The position numbers and the translations under genes are program-made. The notes under the pieces were generated by a model that saw only the letters and a list, made by a program, of their open reading frames with translations, did no database searches and had not been told where the DNA came from. A stretch of DNA of 64,000 nt from Pontibacillus yanchengensis (GTDB lineage: Bacteria; Bacillota; Bacilli; Bacillales; BH030062), in assembly GCF_009856295.1 (NCBI RefSeq), contig NZ_WMEU01000001.1, positions 806,001-870,000 of the forward strand. Direction: 5' to 3'. Below, in pieces: positions 53,848 through 61,930 of the stretch (positions are counted from its first letter, which is position 1; every line of letters begins with the position of its first letter).

Positions 53848-55278
53848 ATGGGTTTACTAGCAGGTCTAGCAATATTTGTAACATTCGTAAACGTACTATT
53901 AGGCATCACGATTATTTTTCTAGAACGAAAACAGGTTAGTACAACTTGGGCTTGGTTAATGGTCTTATTCTTTATACCGATTTTTGGATTTATATTATAT
54001 CTTTTTCTAGGTCAGAACTTAAGCAAGGCAAAGTTATTTCGGGTTTCTAGTGAAGCCACAGAATTTTTTACCAGTTTGAAAAAAAGGCAAAAAAAGATGT
54101 TCGACCATCACCACGAATCAAATTATGAGTATCAAGGTCTTATGTATATGAATCTAGTAAACAACGATTCCATTTTTTCAAATGATAATCATATAGAAGT
54201 GTTTACAGATGGGCATAAGAAAATGGATGACCTTATTAGAGAAATAGAAAAAGCTGAGGAATTCATCCATATTCAGTACTATATTGTGCGAAATGACGAA
54301 ACGGGAGAGCGATTGATTAACGCATTGTCCAAAAAGGCTTATGAAGGTGTTGAAGTCCGCTTTTTATATGATGATATGGGATCGTTAAGTTTACGTAGAT
54401 CCGCATTATCCCCGCTCATTAATGCAGGGGGCCATGTAGCAGCGTTTTTTCCTTCTCGGATTCCTTATATTAACTTACGTCTAAACTATCGTAATCATAG
54501 AAAGATTGCTGTTGTGGATGGAGTTGTCGGTTATATTGGTGGTTTTAATATTGGCAATGAATACCTTGGGCTCGTCCAAAAGTTTGGTTATTGGAGGGAC
54601 ACCCATCTTAAGGTGAGTGGAAGTGCTGTTTATTCTCTTCAAACTCGATTTTATCTCGACTGGAACCATGCTTCTAAGTATAAAATGGCTCCCTCTTCTA
54701 GATATTTCCCTGACATCCAACCTCAGGGAAACAGTGGTATGCAAATTATCACTTCAGGACCAGACTCTGAGTGGCAACAGATTAAGAATGCATATATCAA
54801 GTTAATATTATCGGCTAAAGAAAGCGTCTATATTCAAACACCTTACTTTATCCCTGATGATAGTTTAATGGATGCCATAAAGATTGCATCATTAAGTGGG
54901 GTTGATGTGAAGATTATGATTCCTAATAAGCCTGATCATATGTTTGTGTATTGGGCCACTTATGCTCACATCGGACAATTGATTGATGCAGGAGTAAGAA
55001 GCTTCACTTATGAAAATGGATTTCTGCACGCTAAGACTTTAGTGGTAGATGGTAAAGTTGCATCAGTTGGAACAGCTAATATCGATGTAAGAAGCTTCAA
55101 ACTGAACTTTGAAGTAAATGCTATCGTCTATGACCCTATCTTATCCAATGAGCTGCAACAAATCTTTATCGAGGACCTTGCCAACTCCTATGAAATCACA
55201 GAAGAAGTGTACCGTAATCGTACCAATTTAATTAAAATGAAAGAGTCTGTATCACGGCTCTTATCACCAATATTATAA
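53848..55278 (+). CDS. cls: cardiolipin synthase
   Basis: Membrane enzyme making cardiolipin from phosphatidylglycerol. The 476-residue protein has two N-terminal helices (about 3-25 and 32-55) and two phospholipase-D HKD motifs: NHRKIAVVDG (about 216-225) and LHAKTLVVDG with GTANIDVRSF after it (about 390-415). The length is typical. ATG 53848 is 6 nt from TTAAGGAG; a TTG-started frame is open 13 codons upstream without a ribosome site. Confidence 0.93.
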   Translation: MGLLAGLAIFVTFVNVLLGITIIFLERKQVSTTWAWLMVLFFIPIFGFILYLFLGQNLSKAKLFRVSSEATEFFTSLKKRQKKMFDHHHESNYEYQGLMYMNLVNNDSIFSNDNHIEVFTDGHKKMDDLIREIEKAEEFIHIQYYIVRNDETGERLINALSKKAYEGVEVRFLYDDMGSLSLRRSALSPLINAGGHVAAFFPSRIPYINLRLNYRNHRKIAVVDGVVGYIGGFNIGNEYLGLVQKFGYWRDTHLKVSGSAVYSLQTRFYLDWNHASKYKMAPSSRYFPDIQPQGNSGMQIITSGPDSEWQQIKNAYIKLILSAKESVYIQTPYFIPDDSLMDAIKIASLSGVDVKIMIPNKPDHMFVYWATYAHIGQLIDAGVRSFTYENGFLHAKTLVVDGKVASVGTANIDVRSFKLNFEVNAIVYDPILSNELQQIFIEDLANSYEITEEVYRNRTNLIKMKESVSRLLSPIL

Positions 55279-55283
55279 AATCA

Positions 55284-55405
55284 AAGAAAAGCTCAAGGTG
55301 CCTTCATCACCCGGCGGGCTTTAAGCAAAGCCTCTTCGTTGCGATTTTTGCCGCTTAGATAGGCTTTGCTCTTAAAGCCCGAGGGGGTAGGCGCTGGAAT
55401 TAAAC
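55284..55405 (+). repeat. long GC-rich hairpin repeat, second family
   Basis: CGGGCTTTAAGCAAAGCC pairs with GGCTTTGCTCTTAAAGCCCG around a ~28-nt loop, framed by AAGCTCAAGGTGCCTTCATCACC and GGGGTAGGCGCTGGAAT. The ends resemble the short hairpin at 35611. Confidence 0.65.
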
Positions 55406-55447
55406 AAGTGAGCGCCAAATTTTATGCTTTCTTTACTTTCACAGCAA

Positions 55448-55478
55448 AGAGCTTGGGGCAGAACCCAAGCTCTTTTTA
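55448..55478 (+). terminator. terminator downstream of cls
   Basis: AGAGCTTGGG pairs with CCCAAGCTCT around GCAGAA, followed by five Ts. Confidence 0.88.
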
Positions 55479-55481
55479 ATA

Positions 55482-55625
55482 TTACATTATTATTGGAACT
55501 GTTATTATAGTTAATGCTAAGCTTAGCAGAATGGAGATAATCCAATCTTTCTTTCTTGTCATCTTCAATAATATATTGGCAATGGTGCTAATAATCATAA
55601 AGAGTAAAAAGACGAACAAAATCAT
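55482..55625 (-). CDS. 47-residue membrane protein
   Basis: A short frame with ATG 5 nt after GGAAGG. It encodes two hydrophobic helices (about 2-20 and 28-46) joined by a basic turn KMTRKKDW. Unknown family. It ends 4 bp from the cls terminator, which on this strand lacks a T-run. The ribosome site and clean two-helix design favour a real gene. Confidence 0.5.
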   Translation of the reverse strand: MILFVFLLFMIISTIANILLKMTRKKDWIISILLSLALTIITVPIIM

Positions 55626-55689
55626 ATATCCTTCCACTGATTTTCACCTTCCCTATTATATTCAAATAAGTTATTCCTATTATTTCAGC

Positions 55690-56190
55690 GTAAGAATATA
55701 GCCCTTCCCTCTGATGTTTTCTATATGTATGCTTACACTCTATTTTTTTTCGAATACGGTAGATGATGGCATTTACTTCTTCTGCGCTCACATCAGGGAC
55801 TCCTTGTTCATAAATTCTTTTGGTCACGCCGCATGCTTCAATTCATCTTTTGAAACAAATTGTCCTTTATTTCTTTTCAACACATTTATATTCTTTAGAA
55901 GAGAATGTGTAGCAAGTATTGCTTATCCAGACCTCCTGCTTATTTGCGTCGAACTTACACTCTTGCTCCTGGAGAATTTGATTCTCTAATTTAAATACTA
56001 AACGTGAATCCATTCGATAGCTTAATTGTACCCACGTAAAGTCTTTTCTTCGTAACACGGTAATTGGTGTTTATTTACCCATGTGCCATGTCTACTTCCT
56101 AAGTCTTTAATATACATGTTAGATTCATAACTATAAATCTCCGCATGTTTCCTATATATACTATCAAAAGGGACATTCGGCTTTCACCCA
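55690..56190 (-). pseudogene. FHA-winged-helix regulator, decayed
   Basis: On the minus strand, pieces in different frames spell one regulator. An FHA part includes PFDSIYRKHAEIYSYE and KDLGSRHGTWVNKHQLP (canonical RxH and SxxHG). A linker frame reads FKLENQILQEQECKFDANKQ, then EVWISNTCYTFSSKEYKC. A winged-helix part reads NKGQFVSKDELKHAA and VSAEEVNAIIYRIRKKIE...REGLYSY. At least three frameshifts or stops separate them. FHA plus OmpR-type DNA-binding proteins bind phosphothreonine partners. Confidence 0.75.
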
Positions 56191-56438
56191 CTAGATTTAC
56201 GTCAAATGATAACTTTTTGCGTATTGAGTGAAAGAACAGCTCCTCTTTCGTAAGGGGACCCTATATAATCATTAAATAGCCTAGCGTATTCATATGATTA
56301 AAAACTCTCTCATATCTTAATCTACTATTATTTTATCATAGAATTATCATTTGCTTGTTATTGAATAAACAATGTAATTTGAATACGATTTTAATAATAG
56401 GAACAATATTCTAGCTAACATAGAAAAGGGGTAATCAA

Positions 56439-57011
56439 ATGAGAAAAAAGTTATTCAATATAACCATGATCATACTTGCTATTTCTTCAAGTTTATATGG
56501 AACTTTTGAATTGATGAATGCAAGAACATTTCAGCTTTTTGGAGGCTTAACCAATCGAGTGAATATGAATGAGAATGTTGTCGCCTTGACCTTTGATGAC
56601 GGTCCTACCGAAAATGTAAAAGGCATTCTCCCTTTGCTTAAGAAGTATAATGCAAAAGCTTCCTTTTTGTAGTAGGAAACAAACTCAAAGAAAATATGGA
56701 ACTCGGAGAAAAGATTAGCAATGCTGGGCATCAATTAGGGAATCATACTTATTCTCATAAACCTATGATTTTTAAGTCCTCTTCCTATACTAAAGAAGAA
56801 ATTCATATAGAGCCGGATACTTCATACTACTTTCAAAGAAAGTTGACTACGTAAAAAGTAATATTAAACAGGGTCTATTATTCTACTACACCCTATGTAT
56901 GATAAAACTAATAATGGCTTAAATACGATTAATGAAATCTTGAAATTATTATCAAATCAAGGATATCGATTTGTTACAGTAAATGAGCTACAGCACCTAT
57001 CATCTTCATAA
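56439..57011 (+). pseudogene. polysaccharide deacetylase, frameshifted and internally deleted
   Basis: The first frame has a signal-like N terminus (about 1-28) and the NodB entry motif VALTFDDGPT, then stops at KASFL because a T-run has five instead of six Ts (near 56668). The sequence continues in another frame as FVVGNKLKENMELGEKISNA, GHQLGNHTYSHKPM, then breaks down; the expected active-site middle is missing, and the C-terminal SIILLHPMYDK...GYRFVTVNELQHL follows. With a deletion and several shifts it is a true pseudogene. Confidence 0.82.
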
Positions 57012-57044
57012 ATATTCAAGTCCTGTAATTAATAGTTTCTGACA

Positions 57045-57053
57045 TTACCCACA
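57045..57053 (+). promoter_or_regulatory. candidate DnaA box upstream of sda
   Basis: TTACCCACA differs at one position from TTATCCACA. In B. subtilis, sda is activated by DnaA through boxes in its promoter region. Confidence 0.4.
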
Positions 57054-57220
57054 AGTGTATTATTTATACTATATTAAGCAACCCACTTTCATTACTATTT
57101 TCATAAAACAAATTGATGAAAGTTTCTATTGTGTAACAAATGAGCCACATGACAAAAAGGTTCTTTGTAGTACAAGATAATAATTAGTAGAGATATAGAA
57201 GTTGCTGTGGGGGGATTCCA

Positions 57221-57355
57221 ATGGTCGTAAAATTGACAGATGAATTATTAATTAAAGCATATCAAGAAGCTAAAGAAAACGAAGACGTCGAAGCATCATT
57301 TCTAACTATTCTCGAGGAAGAATTGTTAAAACGAAATATAGAAATCAATGAATAA
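57221..57355 (+). CDS. sda: Sda-type sporulation histidine-kinase inhibitor
   Basis: A 44-residue protein matching Sda: MVVKLTDELLIKAYQEAKEN then a second amphipathic helix with FLTILEEELLKRN, that is, a helical hairpin like B. subtilis Sda (KLSDELLIESYFKA...IELIENEIKRR). Sda binds KinA and blocks entry into sporulation while replication is unfinished or damaged. The ATG is 5 nt from GGGGGG. A DnaA-box-like sequence lies about 170 bp upstream. Monocistronic. Confidence 0.8.
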   Translation: MVVKLTDELLIKAYQEAKENEDVEASFLTILEEELLKRNIEINE

Positions 57356-57356
57356 A

Positions 57357-57570
57357 GAACAAAAACTCGGGGCGCCCGCTTAGCGATATATATGCTTTGG
57401 CCCACATGGCGTGGGTTGGTTCGATGTTGCTTACGATGCAGCGGTCTTAATCGAACCTCTTTCACCCCAGAACTTCACCTGATTCCGTATGAGATAAAGG
57501 AAACATGAAAATATATGTGTCGTACAGAGGTGAGGAAGCACATTAGTCGCTGGGCGATGGAGCTAGACAT
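57357..57570 (+). repeat. interspersed ~210-bp structured repeat, copy L
   Basis: Near full-length copy starting right after the sda stop: GGGCGCCCGCTTAGCGA at the 5' end, CCCACATGGCGTGGG stem 1, TTCGAT/ATCGAA stem 2, and TAGTCGCTGGGCGATGGAGCT at the 3' end. Confidence 0.85.
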
Positions 57571-57590
57571 GTAATCGCTAGAACTTATAC

Positions 57591-58124
57591 TTACTTTACT
57601 TTTGAAATATCCATTGCTGCCGTAGCTACACCTACAATACTATTTTTCTTGTTATATAATGGTTTGGCATAAGTCAAATAATCACGTTCTTCTCCATTTA
57701 AGGAGAACGCGATTACCTCTTTTTTTATTTCCCCAGTTCGTATTACTTCCTTTTTTAAGGCCACTAACTTGTCACTATAGGATTCATCCATTATATCGTA
57801 TATTTGTTTGCCTATGAGCCAATTGTCTTCAAAATCAACCTGAGAGTTAAACACCCATGTATATTTTAAATCTAAATCACAATGTGTAAATGTAATAGGT
57901 AAATCTGACAAAGATGCTTGTAATGGTTCGATAAAATAATCCACATAAAAGTTTGAGCAATTAAATGATAAGATGTCAGCTATTTTCTCAGCGATTTGTA
58001 AACTTGGTGTTCGTTTACCGCTTTCAATTTGAGCATAATATGCTCGATCAATATGACACAAGGAAGCTACATATTCCTGGGTGAATCCTTTTTCTTTCCT
58101 TAATACTTTCAACCATTCTCTCAT
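57591..58124 (-). CDS. XRE-family regulator with PAS-like C-terminal domain
   Basis: A 177-residue DNA-binding protein. The Cro/C1 helix-turn-helix is at about 4-57 (LRKEKGFTQEYVASLCHID, ESGKRTPSLQIAEKIA). Residues about 75-175 look like a PAS domain: DLKYTWVFNSQ, GKQIYDIMDESY, and the closing YNKKNSIVGVATAAMDIS. It could sense a small ligand or redox cue. It is divergent from the pterin dehydratase gene across 159 bp, so that gene is a possible target. AGGGAAGTG precedes the ATG. Confidence 0.82.
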   Translation of the reverse strand: MREWLKVLRKEKGFTQEYVASLCHIDRAYYAQIESGKRTPSLQIAEKIADILSFNCSNFYVDYFIEPLQASLSDLPITFTHCDLDLKYTWVFNSQVDFEDNWLIGKQIYDIMDESYSDKLVALKKEVIRTGEIKKEVIAFSLNGEERDYLTYAKPLYNKKNSIVGVATAAMDISKVK

Positions 58125-58283
58125 TTATTCACTTCCCTATTAAGCTAGATCACTAATGTTTCATTACTATAATAATATTCTCCATAGTTATCATAAAACC
58201 CTTTGGTACTTTATGGTTAGTTTAACTCTTTTATGAAAAGGTAAAATATATATAGAAGTCCATACCTAATAAGGAGGATTACC

Positions 58284-58577
58284 ATGAGCACATTATCTCA
58301 AACGGAAATTAAGCAAAATCATGAGGATATCCCTCAATGGGAAGTGAAAGACGAAGTTGAAATAGGACGAGTGTACACTTTTGCACAATATAAAGATGGG
58401 TTAGAATTTGTTCAACAAATTGGCACCATCGCAGACGAAAAAGACCATCATCCTTCGATACAATTAGAGTACAAAGAGGTCGTTGTAGCCCTTACTTCTC
58501 ATGATGTAGGTGGCCTAACAAACCGCGACTTTGATTTAGCACAACGCTTTGATGAAGTTTATGAAAACCGAAAATAA
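58284..58577 (+). CDS. phhB: 4a-hydroxytetrahydrobiopterin dehydratase (pterin carbinolamine dehydratase)
   Basis: A 97-residue enzyme dehydrating 4a-hydroxytetrahydropterin, or acting in molybdopterin-related roles in some bacteria. It has the family motif EKDHHPSI (about 52-59) and TSHDVGGLTNRDFDLA (about 73-88), with catalytic His pair and Asp. No aromatic amino acid hydroxylase is nearby, so its physiological pterin is unclear. AAGGAGG lies 6 nt before the ATG. Confidence 0.9.
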   Translation: MSTLSQTEIKQNHEDIPQWEVKDEVEIGRVYTFAQYKDGLEFVQQIGTIADEKDHHPSIQLEYKEVVVALTSHDVGGLTNRDFDLAQRFDEVYENRK

Positions 58578-58585
58578 ATCACATT

Positions 58586-58618
58586 AGCCATTGAGGGAAT
58601 ACCTTGATGGCTTTTTTA
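58586..58618 (+). terminator. terminator of the pterin dehydratase gene
   Basis: AGCCATTGAGG pairs with CCTTGATGGCT, followed by six Ts. Confidence 0.88.
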
Positions 58619-58802
58619 TAGGGGAATTGATCTGGAGTGAGATTTAGAGGGGGGACTGAGAGCATTCAGAGCAAATTATAGAATTTCCGAGCACACCCCT
58701 CCTCTATTTATCCAAAGTTTAAATTTTCTAAAATCATTCATTGCGTAACATCCTTTAATGCTGTATGGTAGTAATTAAATAAATTACAAATCACATAACA
58801 TT

Positions 58803-58962
58803 CTTATTCAGAGAAGCTGAGGGATCTGGTCCGTCGAAGCTTCAGCAACCGGCCTATTTAGGTGAGGTGCTACCTCCAGCAAGTGGGATGAATGTCCACT
58901 TGAAAGATAAGAAGAAGGATAAACTTGAGACCATCAAGCTCTTCTTCGGAAGGGCTTTTTTT
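58803..58962 (+). promoter_or_regulatory. SAM-I (S-box) riboswitch
   Basis: Shows the S-box landmarks in order: CAGAGAAGCTGAGGGATCTGG, here shortened to AGAGAAGCTGAGGGA; AGCTTCAGCAACC; GTGAGGTGCTACCTCCAGCA; and GAAAGATAAGAAG. The terminator AAGCTCTTC/GAAGGGCTT plus Ts (58936-58962) follows. High S-adenosylmethionine should favour termination and shut off metI-metC. Confidence 0.95.
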
Positions 58963-58998
58963 ATTATCATTCATACCATACTAAAGGAGTCGATCGAC

Positions 58999-60123
58999 AT
59001 GTGTAGTCATCATTTAGATACAAAACTAGCACAAACAGGGAACCGCAGTGAATCCACAACAGGTGCTGTCACCCCACCACTCCACCTCTCTACTGCTTAC
59101 CGCCATCCAGGAATTGGACAATCAACTGGATATGATTATATCCGTACCGGTAATCCAACCCGCGATTTATTAGAGCAATCCATCGCTACATTGGAATCTG
59201 GTCTTGATGGATTTGCATTTAGTTCCGGAATGGCTGCCATTCAAACGGTCTTCTCTATTTTCACCCCAGGAGATGAATTCGTTGTTACCCAAGATGTTTA
59301 TGGTGGATCTTACCGTCTCTTCGAAAATCACTTTCAAAAATTTGGCCTTGGATTTACGTACGTGAATAGCACAGAGCCAGAAGATTTCGAACAAGTAGTA
59401 ACAGAGAAGACAAAAGGACTATTTATCGAAACACCCACTAATCCACTCATGACCCAAATTGATATCGAAGCCATTGCAAAATTAGCTAAAAAATACAACC
59501 TACTTCTAATCGTGGATAACACTTTCTTTACACCTTATCTACAGCAACCACTTCAACTAGGTGCAGACATTGTCATACACTCGGCAACGAAATACCTTGG
59601 AGGTCACAATGACGTACTCGCCGGACTCGTAGTAGCCAATGATGAAGCCATCTGTGAAAGTCTGGCTGCTGAACAGAACGCTTCTGGTGCCGTATTATCC
59701 CCATTTGATTGTTGGCTGTTAATGAGAGGTATAAAAACACTAGGTCTTCGTATGAAGCAGCATGAGACCAATGCAAAACGAATCGCTGAGTTCCTTAAGA
59801 ACGATTCCAATGTAACAGATGTTCTCTATCCTGGTCATGGAGGCATGCTTTCCTTCCGTGTTCAACAAGAGGAGTTCGTCCCATACCTTCTTCAGAGTTT
59901 TGAGCTTATTTCTTTTGCGGAGAGCCTTGGCGGTGTGGAAACCTTTATCACATACCCTGCCACTCAGACGCATGCTGATATACCAGAAGAAGTACGCTCT
60001 AGTTATGGTGTAGATAATCGATTACTCCGCTTATCTGTAGGAATTGAGGATGATAGAGATCTAACAAAAGATCTACAACAAGCTCTTGATAAAGCACAAA
60101 CGGAGGTTAAGCAACATGTCTAA
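58999..60123 (+). CDS. metI: cystathionine gamma-synthase / O-acetylhomoserine thiolyase
   Basis: PLP enzyme of transsulfuration, joining activated homoserine with cysteine or sulfide. The 374-residue protein has YDYIRTGNPTRD (about 33-44), SSGMAA, ETPTNPL, and the PLP lysine in HSATKYLGGHNDV (about 198). ATG 58999 is 10 nt from AAAGGAG; a longer open frame reads back into the riboswitch and is rejected. It overlaps metC by 8 nt, the metI-metC arrangement of B. subtilis. Confidence 0.94.
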   Translation: MCSHHLDTKLAQTGNRSESTTGAVTPPLHLSTAYRHPGIGQSTGYDYIRTGNPTRDLLEQSIATLESGLDGFAFSSGMAAIQTVFSIFTPGDEFVVTQDVYGGSYRLFENHFQKFGLGFTYVNSTEPEDFEQVVTEKTKGLFIETPTNPLMTQIDIEAIAKLAKKYNLLLIVDNTFFTPYLQQPLQLGADIVIHSATKYLGGHNDVLAGLVVANDEAICESLAAEQNASGAVLSPFDCWLLMRGIKTLGLRMKQHETNAKRIAEFLKNDSNVTDVLYPGHGGMLSFRVQQEEFVPYLLQSFELISFAESLGGVETFITYPATQTHADIPEEVRSSYGVDNRLLRLSVGIEDDRDLTKDLQQALDKAQTEVKQHV

Positions 60124-61285
60124 TTATTCTGTTCAAACTAAGCTACTTCACAATGATTATTCTGTAGACAAAACATCCAATGGAGTTAGTGTACCGATTC
60201 AACATGCTTCAACATTCCACCAAGAGGATATTAGTGAATTTGGTCAATACGATTATGCTCGCTCCGGTAACCCAACCCGGGATGCACTAGAAACTACCAT
60301 AGCTGACCTTGAAGGTGGCACGCATGGTTTCGCGTTTGCCTCTGGCATGGCTGCGGTGTCTAGTTCTCTTATGCTATTGTCCAAAGGTGATCACCTACTC
60401 ATTACCGAGGATGTGTACGGAGGTACATTCCGATTTGTTACGCAAGTCCTTTCTCGTTTCGGAATCGAGCATACCTTTGTGGATATGACCAAGCTTGATG
60501 AAGTAAAAGCAGCCTTTCAATCGAACACGAAGGCTGTTTTTATCGAGACACCATCGAATCCGCTGTTAAAAGTAACAGACATTGAAGCAGTTACACAGCT
60601 TGCTAAACAGCATGATTGTATTTCGTATATGGATAATACGTTCTTAACGCCTTTGTTACAAAAACCATTCGATCTTGGTGTGGATATTATTATTCACAGT
60701 GCCACCAAGTTCTTAGCAGGACATAGTGATGTTGTTGCTGGTTTAGTAGTAGTAAATGATGAACAATTAGCCCAACAAATCGGTTTTTTACAAAATTCAT
60801 GCGGTGCCATTTTAGGACCTCAGGATTGCTGGCTGGTCCTTCGCGGCATCAAAACCCTGCACGCTAGAATGCGGCAGTCTGTAGAATCAGCAGAAAAACT
60901 AGCAAATTATTTAGAAGGCCATTCTCTTATTACAAAAGTCTATTATCCTGGATTGACTTCAAACTCATATTATGAAGTTCAACAAAAACAAGCCAAAAAT
61001 GGCGGTGCTGTTCTGTCATTCGAACTCGCCAATGAACAGGCCGTTGAGCAATTTGTAGAACGGTTAAAGCTGCCCGTTTTCGCTGTTAGCCTTGGGGCAG
61101 TTGAGTCCATCCTATCTTATCCAAGAAATATGTCACACGGCTCTATGCCTGATCATGATTGTGACCAGCGCGGTATTACAAAAGGTTTACTCCGCTTATC
61201 AGTAGGACTGGAAGATGCAGATGAACTCATTGTCGATTTCGAACAAGCACTAGCTTATACAAATCAACCCGCAAATACAATATAA
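60116..61285 (+). CDS. metC: cystathionine beta-lyase
   Basis: PLP enzyme cleaving cystathionine to homocysteine, the next step after MetI. The 389-residue protein has YDYARSGNPTRDALE (about 43-57), ASGMAAV, ETPSNPL, and the PLP lysine in HSATKFLAGHSDVVAG (about 205). ATG 60116 is 8 nt from GGAGG and overlaps the 3' end of metI, so the two are coupled behind the S-box. A strong hairpin follows. Confidence 0.93.
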   Translation: MSNYSVQTKLLHNDYSVDKTSNGVSVPIQHASTFHQEDISEFGQYDYARSGNPTRDALETTIADLEGGTHGFAFASGMAAVSSSLMLLSKGDHLLITEDVYGGTFRFVTQVLSRFGIEHTFVDMTKLDEVKAAFQSNTKAVFIETPSNPLLKVTDIEAVTQLAKQHDCISYMDNTFLTPLLQKPFDLGVDIIIHSATKFLAGHSDVVAGLVVVNDEQLAQQIGFLQNSCGAILGPQDCWLVLRGIKTLHARMRQSVESAEKLANYLEGHSLITKVYYPGLTSNSYYEVQQKQAKNGGAVLSFELANEQAVEQFVERLKLPVFAVSLGAVESILSYPRNMSHGSMPDHDCDQRGITKGLLRLSVGLEDADELIVDFEQALAYTNQPANTI

Positions 61286-61298
61286 CTGCCACAAAATA

Positions 61299-61351
61299 AG
61301 TGCCAGACCCCCACCACGCTACAGCATTATCGCGGTGGGGGGGTTGGCACT
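61299..61351 (+). terminator. long GC-rich hairpin downstream of metC
   Basis: AGTGCCA(G)ACCCCCACC pairs with GGTGGGGGGGTTGGCACT, followed by TATTTTATT. The GTGCCAGACCCC phrase is also seen as a dispersed repeat in other bacilli. Confidence 0.8.
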
Positions 61352-61364
61352 ATTTTATTGCATT

Positions 61365-61613
61365 TTACTTTTTTCCTATAAACGCATCAATCTCCCGTAG
61401 AGCTTGCTCAACTCCTCCACTTTCCCTAAAGCCAGCCCTTCCAAGACTCACGCCTAAATCATTAGCCACTAAATCCAATATTCCACCTATGATTAATTTT
61501 CTCAGTTGTTAAATAATGGACTTCGTCTCCTCTATCAGTAAAAGCCTTTACCATGCCAAGAGTAGGATTAACATGACCCTCGGCTGGAAAATTAATCATT
61601 AAAATGTTCATAG
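61365..61613 (-). pseudogene. macrolide-type glycosyltransferase remnant, ends joined
   Basis: From ATG 61613 the frame gives MNILMINFPAEGHVNPTLG with VKAFTDRGDEVHYLTTEK, the N terminus of a YjiC/MGT-like UDP-glycosyltransferase. It then shifts, and another frame gives the family's C-terminal tail, GGILDLVANDLGVSLGRAGF then RESGGVEQALREIDAFIGKK. The ~300 residues between are deleted. A residual ribosome site (AAAGGGGG) precedes the ATG. Confidence 0.8.
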
Positions 61614-61708
61614 AGATACCCCCTTTCTATTGGATAACCCTAGAATATCATGTAGATAACGTCCATGTTTTAAAAGTGCTTGTTACATCCCCCCTACAAA
61701 GGACTTCT

Positions 61709-61897
61709 CTATAAAAACCCACCTCCACCAGGCGGTGGAGGTGGGTTTTTACGATGGTCATATGGATCTTTCTCAATATCTTTATTCATACGCTTTCTAT
61801 TACTTGATGCAAGACTAAACAGAATAATCGGTATGGAAACTAATAAGCATACACCTAACCAACTGTTCATCACAATATCGACCAACCAGCCCCACAT
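61709..61897 (-). CDS. 62-residue membrane protein ending in a terminator-encoded tail
   Basis: A short gene with GGGGAGGGG 5 nt before the ATG. It has one or two hydrophobic segments (about 3-14 and 14-32), a basic stretch SSNRKRMNKD, and a C-terminal NPPPPPGGGGFL encoded by the arms of the following terminator hairpin, with the stop just after the T-run. The original stop was probably lost so that the frame reads through the terminator stem. Function unknown. Confidence 0.55.
   Translation of the reverse strand: MWGWLVDIVMNSWLGVCLLVSIPIILFSLASSNRKRMNKDIEKDPYDHRKNPPPPPGGGGFL
61713..61750. terminator. bidirectional terminator
   Basis: A 17-bp perfect stem (AAAAACCCACCTCCACC with its complement) around a 4-nt loop, with T-runs on both strands. 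Confidence 0.92.
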
Positions 61898-61930
61898 TTT
61901 ATCCCCTCCCCCTCTCCAAGGTGCCTTGTA

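Noticed and set aside
58867..58998. Upstream extension of the metI frame
   Set aside because: It reads back through the SAM-I riboswitch and its terminator; the ATG at 58999 has the ribosome site.
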